In this document: in pieces, positions 53,335 through 64,000 of the stretch
Position numbering within the stretch: the stretch's first letter is position 1
How the letters are laid out: each line of letters starts with the position of its first letter
Source: Doryteuthis pealeii
Lineage: Eukaryota; Mollusca; Cephalopoda; Myopsida; Loliginidae
DNA length: 64,000 nucleotides
Reading direction: 5' to 3'
Assembly (NCBI GenBank): GCA_023376005.1
Contig: CM042152.1
Location: forward strand, 88,389,965-88,453,964
Notes under the pieces: generated by a model
Database searches by the model: none
The model's input: only the letters and a program-made list of their open reading frames with translations
Told to the model about the DNA's origin: nothing
Position numbers and translations under genes: made by a program

Positions 53335-53910
53335 TGTGGGAGACCTTGTCGTGATCAATATTTCATTTCATTGATTTGACTGTGGTTATGACCTTGGTGT
53401 CCAAAGAAAATCCAGCTGTAGGAAGCAAAACAAACACTTTGAATGCCCAACAATGCCTTGTTTGTCTTTCTCTTATATAAACTTCATCTCTCTTCTTCTC
53501 TCCCTCAGTCTGGTCTCCCTCTCTCACATTGATATTTCTCTTGGTTTTCTTTATTACTTATTCCCCTTCATTTCAAATGTATTACTATAAAATTGGGTGC
53601 CAAAATAATTTCCTACTATTCAAAAAAAAACAAAAAAAAAAACAAAGAGCAGAAACACCAAAATACCCAAAGTACATGTAATAAGTAATTGAGAGTTACT
53701 TCCCCTGTTTTATATTACCTCCCCTTTGTGGAACACTGACATTTTCTGAGAGTATAATAAGCTCTCAGTAAACTGTAACATTATTCTAGGTAGAATAAAG
53801 CTTTCTTAAGCCTGTATGTGTTTTCGTTTATCATTACAGTACATTAATACCTTTTTTTCTTCTTTTTCTCACTCAAGTCCCTTTGAGTTGTAAATATTAC
53901 TCATGGTTAT
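53335..53910. other. Unassigned sequence
   Basis: CT-rich patch at 53460-53530 and A-rich run at 53622-53642. No gene seen. Confidence 0.4.
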
Positions 53911-53911
53911 T

Positions 53912-54345
53912 GAAGTCAGTAAGTCTACTGTTGGTTTGAATAACAGCAGCTAAGTACAACTTAAGCAGTGTCCAAGACAGTTGGTATATATAGAAATCAA
54001 GAATGACCCATTCATGAATTTGGGTCATTCCATTCCTTGAGTTCTGACTGGCTGCTTGACTGCTTGATTTGAATGACATTGTGGAGTCTTATTTATATCC
54101 TGTCATTCTGCAGTAGACTTTGTGACTATTTGGGTTTGCATTTACGTTACAACCGTTTGTTGCATTGTCTTCACAGTTTGACAGTAATTGGAACTTTAAT
54201 TATTCTTCAATGGTTTTGTTTCTCTTTTCCTTTTAGCCTAATAATGCAATGTGCGTGCCTTGAACAGTAACCCCCGATTGCTTGAAAAGGGGAGGTGACA
54301 TGGACACTCTATCATGTCTACTGCTCAATAAAAGTACTTCTGACA
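53912..54345 (+). mobile_element. LTR-like dispersed repeat (family H), copy 1
   Basis: Begins TTGAAGTCAGTAAGTCTACTG, contains GGTATATATAGAAATCAAG, TCCATTCCTTGAGTTCTGAC and TTTGACAGTAATTGGAAC. The complementary strand would read TTTCTATATATACC as a TATA-like box. An AATAAAAGTA poly(A)-type signal lies near 54328. Other copies are at 58628 (plus), 59045 and 61212 (minus). Confidence 0.6.
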
Positions 54346-54393
54346 TGTTTTTTTAGTATAAGAAAAATGTATAAGAAAAATGCAACATATAAG

Positions 54394-54645
54394 GGGCTGA
54401 TTTAGCTCAGTCAGTAGAGCAGCCACATAGGAATCGCAAAGTTCCTGGTTCAATACAGGACCCCGTCAACTCAGCACAGATTGGGTAATCTGATCTGTGT
54501 AGTAAAGTGGGGAGATAACGGTAGGTGTGGCGCTCCACCTGAGCAAAAACAATCTCTCTGGTCTAGCACTATTGAAAAAGGGATAGAATCTCTCGCTATC
54601 CAGATGATACCAACATAGGCCATTCTGACAATAACTTTAATATAT
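54394..54645 (+). mobile_element. tRNA-derived SINE, family B, complete
   Basis: A box TTTAGCTCAGTCAGTAGAGC and B box GGTTCAATACAGG with tRNA-like spacing. The body is 'GTAGGTGTGGCGCTCCACC' and it ends near AATATATAAAA. Confidence 0.9.
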
Positions 54646-55054
54646 AAAAAAAAGAAATGAATCTGACAGATATGTTGAAAAAAAAAATTCCAAAGTTTTT
54701 CAAAGCAGTTAATGCTTTTGAGATTTAAGAATTTTGTTTATGTCATAATCAATTTCAAATGTTTCTCTTGTATTACTTGTTTAAAAAAAAGAAAGAAAAA
54801 AAAGAAGAAATCAAAACACAGCATCTTAAAGAATATCTCAGTTTGCATGCCTGATATTTTGTTTTTATTATTTTATTCTTATTTTGTTTTATGTTTAAAA
54901 TAATTTTAAATAGAATATTCTGTGCGTGCAAGAGAAATTTGACAAAACCCGTGTTGACAAATAAACAGCATTAAATTTCATTCATAACAAAGTATATACA
55001 TTTTTTTACATCATTTTTTCAACACACATACACACACATATATATATATAAGTT

Positions 55055-55169
55055 AAAAGAAAGGAAATGAATCCGACGGTATGAGTATATATAAAAAGAT
55101 ATGAAAACACCACAAAATGCTGTAAAAGTGAACTTTTAACAGCATTTTGTGGTGTTTTCATATCATTTT

Positions 55170-55170
<1 letters not shown>
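55055..55170. mobile_element. Collapsed foldback of family iii
   Basis: The outer part of the 41172 element (GAATCCGACGGTATGAG, ATATGAAAACACCACAAAAT) meets its own complement directly (33-bp arms, no loop). The hammerhead-bearing interior is deleted. Confidence 0.75.
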
Positions 55171-55201
<31 letters not shown>

Positions 55202-55202
55202 G

Positions 55203-55237
<35 letters not shown>

Positions 55238-55290
55238 GAATAATATTATATATATATATATACATACATACATACATACATACACTTTCT
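55170..55290. repeat. (TA)n(TG)n(CATA)n microsatellite
   Basis: Compound dinucleotide and tetranucleotide run. Confidence 0.95.
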
Positions 55291-55534
55291 TAATTGAGTC
55301 ACTTAAGCACTTTTATCAATATACACTCAACCTTTTTATCTTTGCACCCCCCACACTTTCTTTATCACCAAATAGTTCATATCAATTCAACCTCTTTGTT
55401 TTATTCACCCCTATTCAACACTTTTCTCTGTTCTTTGTTTAAATAAATTTCAATTCAAATTCTTTTTACCATTTCTTTATCAGCAAGAAAAAGGTAAAAT
55501 AATGGCTTCTTCAAAACTTTTAACTAACAGTTGA

Positions 55535-55710
55535 AGTGTCCAAATCAACAAATCTTCATTGTTAATCTCATACAATGACTGCTATTTACACAGGATCCGT
55601 CCTTAAGCATCACGTGTCATATAGAAGCATCAATATCATTAAGTACAGCTGTTAATAATCTTCATACAATGACTGCTATTTACACAGTAGCATTGCAACC
55701 AACAAAGCCT
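55535..55710 (+). repeat. Local direct repeat
   Basis: CATACAATGACTGCTATTTA-CACAG occurs at 55570 and 55663, and CTTCAT-CAG follows at 55713, the complement of a CTGATGAAG core without a GAAA partner. Confidence 0.6.
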
Positions 55711-55764
55711 TCATCAGATGATGACTCTGGGTTCAGGCATGGTTTTGGGTCCGAAGCATCATTA

Positions 55765-56060
55765 TCACTAACCCAGAGCACCCCAGCAGTATCTCACGAT
55801 ACCACCAGACTTTGTTGGTTTGATGTCACAATATAGGACTGTCATATCCACGCTGATGCGGTTAGAGCTTTCTCCTGGATCTTTTTTTATGTATATCCTC
55901 TTGTCTAGTGGAGAAAGTCCAAGTTTAGACAAAAATGCCGAGGTTGAGTTGATAATAATCCCCGGCATTCGACTTCGATGGGAAATACATTTGTTATCCA
56001 TCCATTTCTGACGCATTGTTCACGTAGGTCTTCATATTTTTCCAACTTACGCTGATGGGC
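55765..56060 (-). pseudogene. Non-LTR retroelement C-terminal fragment
   Basis: The minus strand from 56052 reads KLEKYEDLREQCVRNGW, then FPIEVECRGL, then in another frame SKLGLSPLDKRIYIKK and an Ala-rich segment ending near Ile-Trp. The KYEDL..QC...GW....PIEV.CRG pattern is a familiar tail after the reverse transcriptase in one animal LINE group. At least one frameshift is present. The reverse transcriptase itself is missing. Confidence 0.6.
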
Positions 56061-56089
56061 CCAATTTAAACAGTTATGTTTTTAAGGAC

Positions 56090-56260
56090 CATCCTTTGAT
56101 CTTAAAACAGAAGCACTGGTCCAGTGGAATTGGATCCCTGGTAAAGAGTCCCTCGATAATGAATCCCTTAGTTCGTCTTGTAAAGAGTTCTCAGTTCCTG
56201 GTAAAGAGTTCTTCAATAATGAATCCATTGGTTACTCTGGTAATTGTATAAGTTCTTCCT
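56090..56260 (+). repeat. Short imperfect tandem repeats
   Basis: CTGGTAAAGAGT and AATAATGAATCC blocks recur three times. Confidence 0.6.
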
Positions 56261-56455
56261 GAGTATTGGTAAAGGTCCGGTAATCCTATGTCCGTCCTCA
56301 GTGAGTGCAGTTAGAATTATGTCCAATGTGGGGGTATAAGTAATCTATCAGCCACTCTGTATTGCTAGTGATTGGTTGCAAGATTAACTCACGTTACCTT
56401 GGCTAGTCTATAAATCTAGGTGGGGAATTTGAGCACACCTTATATAAAAAAACAA
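56260..56455 (+). mobile_element. Family I promoter-like repeat, copy 3 (divergent)
   Basis: It keeps GTCCGGTAATCCTATGTCCG, AGTGATTGGTTG, TAGTCTATAAATCTAG and ACACCTTATATA in the same order as 17341-17665. Confidence 0.5.
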
Positions 56456-56457
56456 TT

Positions 56458-56565
56458 GGGCACCTCAAGTGGTGTAATGGTTAGTAAACTAGATTAGCAG
56501 ACCATTGTTAGTGAGTTCGATTCTCACTGGGTACCCCATACTTATTGGGTAAATGTTTAGATTAT
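56458..56565 (+). mobile_element. tRNA-derived SINE, family C, best head
   Basis: Starts GGGCACCTCAAGTGGTGTAA. A T arm GTGAG-TTCGATT-CTCAC (five pairs) is followed by GGGTACCCCA, which can pair with the 5' GGGCACC except for one A-C. The A box (TGGTGTAATGG) and B box (GTTCGATTC) fit pol III consensus. The middle does not form a clear anticodon arm, so it is a SINE head rather than a working tRNA. Confidence 0.75.
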
Positions 56566-56569
56566 TTCA

Positions 56570-57085
56570 TTGATTTAAATTTCTAGTTTGACTTTTAAAA
56601 TTATACTCTGCCCACTTCATTTTTGCTTTTTACTCAGTTAAGCTTTGAACAATCCAAAGATGGTAAAAGAAGCTAACAAATAGTGTTGTACCAATCCATC
56701 GAACTGAAAAGCCTGACTGCCTACCTATTTAAAAAATCATACAGAATTTTAACTGAAAATAACACAGAAAAATGTATTATCATCTTCAAGAATATCTTTA
56801 GGATCAACAACTTTTGCTTCATCAGTTTATCATGAAATTCATCTTTAAAAGCTATTCTTTCACTTTGTCTTCATCCTAATTTATCTAAGAAAACAGAGCA
56901 TCAATTTTTAATACCTTATATACTTATGTCTCAGTTGAATTCTAACTAAAATTTTTTTTAAAAGCTGTGATAAGTGATAATTTTGTAAGGTTTGATATTT
57001 AATCATAATGGCAAGAAATGGGAACAACTCTTCACGTCAAAAAGGAATTCCATCAACTAATGATTTTGTGACTATAAATCAAGTG
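56570..57085. other. Unassigned AT-rich sequence
   Basis: Nothing recognised. Confidence 0.4.
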
Positions 57086-57590
57086 TTGACTTATACATGT
57101 GTCATGATTGTCTGCCCCTGTCTGGATTGATGTGGGGTCTAGAAGAGTTATCTTCCCTTGCTGCAGGTTTCTGCCCATAGGGAGCCAGAGTATTTAGGCA
57201 GCAAGCCAGCAATTTTGAACTCTCTTTCCTCTGAACTAGCAAACACTTCATGTGGTGTAAAAGCTTGTACCTCTTACCTTCAAGTGGGGGGGGGGAGTTA
57301 CCCCCCCCAGCTAGCTATCAGTAAGTGACATTACTGCAGGAACTTTGCATCACTTCTTTAGGAAGAAAGTCCTACTTTCTTTATACATGTTTATATATTT
57401 GTTTCACTATGTATTGCTGTACCATTTGTAATTAATATATGTATTCCTGTCTTGCATGTATTTCTCCGTGGGCTCACTGAATAAAGTCTATGTTTGTTAT
57501 ATCTTATAACTTCTTTGTTGGAATATTTCTTGTACTTATATATACCCACATTAGAAGGTTACTTTAAGCCTTCCAACTTTATTATAATAC
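57085..57590 (+). mobile_element. LTR-like dispersed repeat (family J), copy 3
   Basis: AGTTATCTTCCCTTGCTGCA, CAGTAAGTGACATTACTGC, CACTGAATAAAGTC and AAGGTTACTTTAAGCCTTCC in the same order as copy 1. G9 and C8 runs lie at 57288 and 57303. The AATAAA lies about 90 bp before the shared end. Confidence 0.55.
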
Positions 57591-57599
57591 CTTTTGAAT

Positions 57600-58620
57600 C
57601 TTACACGTATATACATATATACTCAGTACTTATTCACTCAGTATATATTCATCAAAGTAAAGAATAAACAATTTCCCAAGGGATTTTAAGTTAAGTACGA
57701 GAACTTGAAAATAAATTTGTTTTATATGCACATTTCTAAAAAGAATCTACCTTTCAATTATTAGGATACTAACAAAGCTATTCATCATTTCCTGGGATTA
57801 AAATTTTTAATAAGAAATCTCTCATCTATATTTATATATAGATTAATAAAAGAATTGTTTTCTATCTATTTGTTTTATTTTCTTATTCTTCATATATTCT
57901 TTTTTCAAGTCATTTATTTTCATTATTATCCTTGTTTTTATTTTCATTATTATTCATGTTTGTATTTTTTCTTTTCTTTTTATTATGTTATCCTTTATCA
58001 ATTTGTTTTATTTTTTAATTAATTTTTTTAATGTATCATTGATTAATACTGTTTTGCCACTACCATTCACATCCATACATGAACACATGTTCATGCCATA
58101 TACCTACACATTGTAAACCCTTTTTCTATTGTTGTTGTTGGTAACTGACTTGTTTCTGTGACCTGTGTAATTGGGTCGGAAATGTGGTTGTACATGTGCA
58201 CAGGTCACATGAACACTGTGTCCCTTTGCCGTGTTTTTGGATCAATTGAGAATATCTTCAGCAACTGACACACAAAAAAGATGCATCTCTGATCTCTCCA
58301 TAGCTGAACATTTATTTACAGTTTAAGAAATTTGAACTTTTTTCTTTGTATTATTTTGTAAACTTGTTCATTTGTGTTTGTCAATACATATATTTATCAT
58401 TCTAATTCATTCCATCATCAGTTTTTTTGTTTATTGTTTTCATAGACCATCTTGGTTAAACTATCTGTCAAGTCATCCAGTCTAACAGCACAGAATAAAT
58501 ACACATATTTTTATTTAACTTTTCACTTGCAAATGTTGCAGCATAGCTTTTGGCTGAGTCAGCAGAGATACCAGCTTTGATGAAGTAGCTTTCTCAATCT
58601 TCAGGTTCCATCGCTGTTCG
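57600..58620. other. Unassigned, T-rich in part
   Basis: 57890-58045 is TTTATTTTCATTATTA-like low-complexity sequence. The rest has no recognised element. Confidence 0.45.
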
Positions 58621-58627
58621 CAGCACC

Positions 58628-58925
58628 ATATTGAAGTCAGTAAGTCTACTGTTGGTTATAATAACAGCAGCTAACTAAGTACAACTTAAGCAGTGCCCAA
58701 GACAGTTGGTATATATAGAAATCAAGAATGATCCATTCATGAATTTTGGTCATTCCATTCCTTGAGTTCTGATTGACTGCTTGATTTGAATGACATTGTG
58801 GAGTCTTATATATATCCTGTCATTCTGCAGTAGACTTTGTGACTATTCGGGTTTGTATTAAGTTACAAGCGTTTGTTGCCTTGTCTTCCCAGTTTGACAG
58901 TAATTGGATCTTTAATTATTTTTAT
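58628..58925 (+). mobile_element. Family H repeat, copy 2
   Basis: Colinear with 53912-54208 (TTGAAGTCAGTAAGTCTACTG to TTTGACAGTAATTGG). It faces copy 3 across a 120-bp spacer. Confidence 0.7.
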
Positions 58926-59044
58926 TATAGGTAAAAAGGTTTGTTTTTTTTATCCACCTATTGGACAAAAATAGGATGTGAATTTGATTAAACTTTGTTC
59001 TTTGCTGGTCTCCACCAATTTTCCTTTATGAAAGTATGTGCACT

Positions 59045-59365
59045 TGATCATTGTACTGAAGAATAATCAAAGTTCCAATTACCATGGAACTGGGAAGACA
59101 TGGCAACAAACGGTTGTAACTCAATACAAACCCAAATAGTCGCTGAGTCTAATGCAGAATGACAGGGTATTTATGAAATTACACAGTATCATTTAAATCA
59201 AGCAGCCAATCAGAACTCAAGGAATGGTATCACCCAAATCACCCAAATTCAGGAATTGATCATTCTTGATTTCTATATATACCAACTGTCTTGGACACTG
59301 CTTCAATTGACTTAGTTAGCAGCTGTTATTCAAACCAACAGTAGACTAACTGACCTCAAACCAAC
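59045..59365 (-). mobile_element. Family H repeat, copy 3 (inverted)
   Basis: Complement of copy 2, from TCCAATTACCATGGAACTGG to CAACAGTAGACTAACTGACC. The pair 58628/59365 forms a large imperfect inverted repeat. Confidence 0.7.
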
Positions 59366-59369
59366 ATAC

Positions 59370-59995
59370 ATACATATATAAATAGAGACAGACATTATCT
59401 ACCTTTCAATTTTTTTATTGATATAATAAACCTAATGATTGTTTACATTTTGTAGACATCTCTACAGATTTCTTGAACTCATTAGCTTTATATTTTAGCC
59501 CTACTGTCTGCTTTAAGATATATATCAAGAGTCTAGGGAAACATCAGAAGACATTTCTCCTCTCACACAGTATATTTAAATGTGTAAAGAGAGGGTTTCA
59601 TTTTAGTCCTCTCACTCTTCTGCTCATCATGTCTGGGTGAGGTATGGGCTTGGTGCTAATTTCTTGGCACAAGTGTCTATATCATTCAGTTCCTCTTGCC
59701 AAGCAACAAAGTCATGATGAAAATAAATTTCTGTGCTGCCCAAAATGAAGGGGATCTTCATATATCATTCCAAGTTCCATTCAACTTCCAACACACTGGC
59801 TTGTCGTTTGATAGTAGGAATCATTTCTCTAAATAGCTCAAGATGGTTAGCTAACCAGTTAAATATAACTGACTATTTGGGTATCTGCCAGTATTAGAAA
59901 GACTATAATAGATAACTATGGAGTATGGATTTATCAGATAACATCATTTTCTTGTTTCTCAAGCATTATAAATCTATCAGTGACAATAAAACGAA
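59370..59995. other. Unassigned sequence
   Basis: No gene or repeat recognised. Confidence 0.4.
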
Positions 59996-59999
59996 TACA

Positions 60000-60182
60000 T
60001 AAAAATACAAAAATAAGAATAAAAAAATAATGAAGATGACTGGAGATGGACTGCAGAATTTTGCTGTTTGCTATATATCATTAGCTCAAATAAAAATCTT
60101 GATGCTATTTCACTGACAAAATAATTTTAAATCTTAATTCTAATTGCTTCACAAACTTTATCTTATTTTCTAAACTAGTGCA
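60000..60182 (+). repeat. 180-bp duplicate, copy 1
   Basis: ATAATGAAGATGACTGGAGA to TCTAAACTAGTG is repeated at 61036-61217 in the same orientation. Confidence 0.85.
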
Positions 60183-60184
60183 TT

Positions 60185-60665
60185 TTGCAGTTATTTGCCC
60201 CTTCTTTTCACTATCTAATTTTCAACATATCTTCTTTTAATGGCATATCAACACTTGTGAGTTATTTAATGCCAACTCAATTTAATTGACAATCTGACAA
60301 ACAAAGAGGATGAAACCTACATAAAAGCGACACACATTTTCATCTGACAGAGAGTAGTCTAATGGTCAACCATACCGCCCAGGCTAGCCAGAGTACCTTC
60401 TGAGACAATTTAACACCCCTCTCACTACCCTAAGTCTGTGTTAACTCAGAGCTGTTGCTGACAATAAAATGATATTCAACATAATTTATCTTTTCTTCCA
60501 ACATACATTGTCTAGACAATCATTTTATTCCGAGTCCAGCCACAGGTGATGATCTAAAAAGTCTATAAGTCACAATGTTACATTTAACTAGGGTGAGTTC
60601 AGTAACTATCCCTTTCATATAGGTCATAGTGATTGTTAGAAAAATAATTTGACCCTCCAATATAG
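60185..60665. other. Mostly unassigned sequence
   Basis: A dispersed GGCATATCAACA..TTTAATGCC unit at 60240-60273. The rest is unrecognised. Confidence 0.4.
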
Positions 60666-60669
60666 TGAG

Positions 60670-60965
60670 TGTAATGCACACCCACCTCTAGGGGTGGGGG
60701 TCCAGTGGTTTTAACCCTGGACCGTGACTACAGTTAACAGCGCTGATCCTAGGGGGCTATTCCCCCAGGCAATACGTGCCCCCTCGATTTAAAGGGGCAG
60801 GACTGGGTATTATTGCTTGGTATCTGAGGCACCCCCCTTAAGGGGGAATGCCAACAGTATCAACATTTTTTGCACCCAACACCCATGAGTTTCGGCTTAT
60901 TGGTGGTCCCACATTAATAGGACCTTGTGCCTAACCCATACACATGGGGTACATGGTAAATATAG
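60670..60965 (+). repeat. Dispersed repeat (family K), copy 2
   Basis: GC-richer, with CCACCTCTAGGGGTGGGGG, CCCCCTTAAGGGGGAATGCC (a strong local palindrome) and the GTGGTCCCACATTAATAGGA end shared with 8105-8278. Confidence 0.6.
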
Positions 60966-61035
60966 TAATACATGTTGACTGTCCTAGTACTGAACCTCCA
61001 TATTAGACTAAGCAAAGCTTACTAGATATCTGCAT

Positions 61036-61217
61036 AAATAAAAATACAAAAATAAGAATAAAAACATAATGAAGATGACTGGAGATGGGACTGCAGAATT
61101 TTGCTGTTTTGTATATATATCATTAGCTCAAATAAAAATCTTGATCCTATTTCACTGACAAAATATCTTTAAATCTTTTAATTGCTTCACAAACTTGATC
61201 TTATTTTCTAAACTAGT
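61036..61217 (+). repeat. 180-bp duplicate, copy 2
   Basis: See 60000-60182. About 850 bp separate the copies, and a family H element begins at the right end of this one. Confidence 0.85.
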
Positions 61218-61525
61218 GTGTAGAATAATCATACTAAGTCCAATTACCATCGAATTGACAAGACAGCAAGCAGTCGTAACTGAAATACGATTCTGGTTTG
61301 CTGCTAAGACTACTTCAAAATGGCAGGATTTATGGAGCCTCAGAGGATCCTACAAACCAAGCAGCCAATCAGGACTCAGGGAATGGAATCACCCAAATGC
61401 ATGAGTGGACTGTTCTGAATTCCCATAGGTACCAGTTGTCTTGACACTGGTTCAGTTGTGCTTGGCCAGTCAGATTGTTCAAACCAATAGTAGACTGACT
61501 GACTGACCGACTTCAATATAGTGCA
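61212..61525 (-). mobile_element. Family H repeat, copy 4 (diverged)
   Basis: Complement of the family (CAATTACCATCGAATTGACA to CCAATAGTAGACTGACTGAC). The TATA-like segment has decayed to CCCATAGGTACC. Confidence 0.65.
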
Positions 61526-61529
61526 TCAC

Positions 61530-62280
61530 TGTGTTAATCAAACTAGCAATGATTTTCCAAACTAACTTTCTATCAGTCACTCTATAAAAGGTGCTTTTTT
61601 AATGTTGAAAAGGATTACATTAACGCATTTTTAAAAGAAATAAAAGAATGAATCTAGTTTTGGCTTGACTGTAATTTAAATTTAAATGTAAATAATTTAA
61701 ATCATCTGGCTGGTTGTTTTACAGCCTATCAACCCTTTTAGGGTCATTTAATGCCGAACCAAGTCATTTTGATAAACAGAGGACTCAGGTTGCTTACAGT
61801 GCCTGCCGTTGCTAAAATGGTCACCCAATTAATTATTGATCAGGCTCATCACTGCTTAACTTCAGTGATCCAGTGTTACTTGACCATAATTTTGGTTTTA
61901 AAGACACTATCATCTGAATGCTTGTTCTCACTAGCTGAAACTTCATCATGAAATTCTGCAGCGCTCACCAGGTCAATGTCTCTGCGATTTCCTGATGAAT
62001 AAAGTTAGTTTGGCAAATGACCCAAGTTTGTGATCCTACATCTGAGCTAAAACTTAGTAAAGTCTAAAAGAATTAAAAAAAAGATGAAATCCAAAACTGA
62101 AAAAAAATATCCTCAACTACATGTAAAAATTTTCTATTATTTCAAACATATCTGAAACGTTTTTATGAATATGTTTGTGTTGTCTTTTTCTCTCTAAATA
62201 CATGAGTCAAATGAAGATAGAAAAATAGCAGCAGCAGATGTTATGTATCTTTTTCTTGTTGGATACATAACCAGAGTTCT
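61530..62280. other. Unassigned sequence
   Basis: A dispersed motif unit at 61727-61757. No gene supported. Confidence 0.4.
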
Positions 62281-62660
62281 TATATGGAGGAGGGTGGCGA
62301 AATTGAAGGGCAGAGTTGTGGACGAGTGGATTCCCAGCCTCCACAAACAAAGCGTGTCAGAATATGTTTAGCCTGTGCGGAGGGGAGGAGTGTGGTGAGT
62401 CGCCACGGATGTTTGAACTCACTACCTCCTCGTAGCTGAAATGCTGTTGGCAGAAACCCGGATGAATTTGCATAAAGGTAGCCGAACGAGCATAAATAAA
62501 ACGGACAGTCCTTGATACTGGGAGTGAGGAAGAAAGCAAGTGTTTGGACGACAAGTGAAATTTGACGACTGCTGTATTTGGGGTGTCAGGAAGTGAGAGT
62601 AACGTGCTCAGTTGGTAGAGACTGTGCTGACGGCAAAAGGGATTTACATTTCATTTGCTA
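62280..62660. other. GC-richer stretch of unknown role
   Basis: This is less AT-rich than its surroundings and shows no match to the other repeats in the window. GCATAAATAAAAC at about 62491 is TATA-like, and CTCAGTTGGTAGAGAC at 62609 resembles a tRNA A box. Open frames are short (65 codons at most) with no motif. It could be an unrecognised repeat, a promoter or an untranslated exon. I cannot decide. Confidence 0.3.
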
Positions 62661-63385
62661 GAGAAACTTGCAAAAGATTAATATTATCTTAAATTTTTAG
62701 ACCAATTAAAAGAAGGAGAGAGGTAGACAGATAAATATTTAGAGAGATACATAACTTACTTGTTACTTTCTCTCTCCAGCCATTTGTGATCTTCTAAGCT
62801 CTTGCTTTTAGTCTTCTCTTGTGACTTCATTTTCTAACTAAGGTATGCTCAATCAATCAAGAATGCCTGTTACTTTTTAAAGCTTTTATTTACCTTTTCT
62901 AACTAACATAACATGCAGAGTCCAGCCGAAGCAGGAGACATCTCTCTTACTTCACACCCTGGCTGCAACTGAGGATCTAACTAGTTCTCATGTGATTTGC
63001 GATTTTCCTGCCTCTGGGGTCAAAGTTTCCCAACGGTCTATAATTTTCTATTTGGGCGCTTTGTATTCTCGCTACACAGTGTTGTCAATAATCTATGCTA
63101 CCACATAAATTATGCAACACAGAAGCAGTAAGAACATAAGCGAAAAAATAAAAATTCATCAAAGTTTACAAGAATAAGGAATAAGATTTTCTGGGATATT
63201 AAGATCCATTGGTCAAGATCCCTGAAATTTGCTGTAATAGGGTCAGACAACTACCGGGAACAAAAGGGCCAACACTGCACAAACTTGCTTGGTAAGGTGG
63301 ACCTCCAAAATGTAGGAGTTGGAGTGACTGAGGGAGCTAAGGACCAGTGGCTTCAAATGAACAAGGACTAAATGCTGATGTACGA
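62660..63385. other. Unassigned sequence
   Basis: No gene or repeat recognised. Confidence 0.4.
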
Positions 63386-63389
63386 TGTT

Positions 63390-63725
63390 ACAAACTACTA
63401 CACTACCCTGTCAGCTGGGACTGTAGAATATGCTGACTGCACCTCTGCAGAGGGGTTAGAAACCCCCCCCCCCTCAATAGGACCATCTGTTGTCCTTGGA
63501 TGGCAACCAGTAATGCCTGTGGAGAAGAACATAGTGGCTGAACAGTTCATGACCAGAGTACTGTCATCCCATGACATGCTAAACTCCACTTAGACCCTTA
63601 CTAAACAGAAGGTTGGAGAGGCCCCATTCAATCATTTGAACACCTATATGATTGTTCTGGCCATATTCTTTAAATTTCTCAATGCAAACACCCAACTCTT
63701 TTTATCATATAGGTGGCATTTAAAA
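63390..63725 (-). mobile_element. Family P element, distal half
   Basis: Matches 48010-48300 across GCTGACTGCACCTCTGCAGA, GGATGGCAACCAGTAATGC, CTGAACAGTTCATGACC and CACCTATATGATT. Confidence 0.7.
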
Positions 63726-63804
63726 TTATTTCTATTACTTATAAAACTAAACCAATACCTACCTATAAATTATTTGCTTAGAAATCCGAAATACACCCCC
63801 CCCC

Positions 63805-63875
63805 CAAAAAAAGACTCCCTCACTGACAGGCTGTTACCGACTTTAGGCCGCCCCGTTGACTTTTACTTTACAAGA
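63805..63875 (+). mobile_element. SINE family B, tail only
   Basis: GACTCCCTCACTGACAGGCT, then TTACCGACTTTAGGCCGCC and TTTTACTTTAC. It is preceded by a C10 run. Confidence 0.75.
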
Positions 63876-64000
63876 ATTACATGAATTTTACAGGTTAACA
63901 CCCATATTTCCGCTGATACTATCGCTACTTTAGGTTGATGCCTTCTTCGGTCTTCCTTGGTTTATCTGCTACTTTCAGAATCGTACGTCTACACTGATTC

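Noticed and set aside
56458..56535. A functional tRNA gene
   Set aside because: The T arm and acceptor stem nearly fit, but no proper anticodon arm forms and the sequence continues as a repeated SINE body.
62280..62660. CpG-island promoter of a host gene
   Set aside because: Only mildly GC-richer, with no open frame of note and no clear initiator or splice donor. Left as unknown.

Overview
The window looks like non-coding DNA from a large, repeat-rich invertebrate genome, most likely a cephalopod such as an octopus. This assignment is inference from the repeats: three tRNA-derived SINE families whose heads carry pol III A and B boxes, very many (TA)n and (CA)n microsatellites, several degenerate LINE families, Penelope-like elements, Helitrons and mariner debris. 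The base composition is strongly AT-rich. I found no convincing host protein-coding gene, rRNA or functional tRNA. The open frames are short, and most lie in microsatellites, SINEs or tandem repeats. The few with recognisable protein similarity are broken retroelement or transposase pieces.

Layout. 1-5 kb: a LINE fragment with an inverted 5' part and a nested 317-bp repeat bounded by a 10-bp target duplication, then an LTR-like repeat. 5-13 kb: SINEs, a partly duplicated SINE, a Penelope-like GIY-YIG fragment and another LTR-like copy. 13-21 kb: hammerhead foldbacks, two convergent Helitrons, an inverted mariner composite with a triplicated end, and a LINE tail. 21-33 kb: SINEs, a 400-bp CTTT tract, four tandem arrays, a long-TIR MITE and a Helitron carrying a LINE. 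33-45 kb: dense palindromic foldbacks, SINEs, a Penelope fragment and two more Helitrons. 45-64 kb: a recent 400-bp duplication, a second inverted LINE, more LTR-like repeats and GC-richer repeats.

The main result is a recurring RNA-like motif. At about a dozen sites, several of them in mirrored pairs inside near-perfect palindromes, I see the core of a type I hammerhead ribozyme: CTGANGA, a short hairpin, GAAA, a very short or self-complementary stem III, a TA or TC cleavage dinucleotide, and a closing stem I. The primary sequence differs between families while the core and pairings persist. Penelope-like elements are known to carry hammerheads. Two Penelope-like GIY-YIG fragments lie in this window, and one has a degenerate hammerhead just downstream of it. 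The second clear result is a non-autonomous Helitron family with A|TC and CTAG|T ends and a GC-rich 3' hairpin, present in at least four copies plus one interrupted copy.

Nothing here suggests genes acting together in a pathway. The window is a record of successive insertions, nested insertions, inversions and local duplications.
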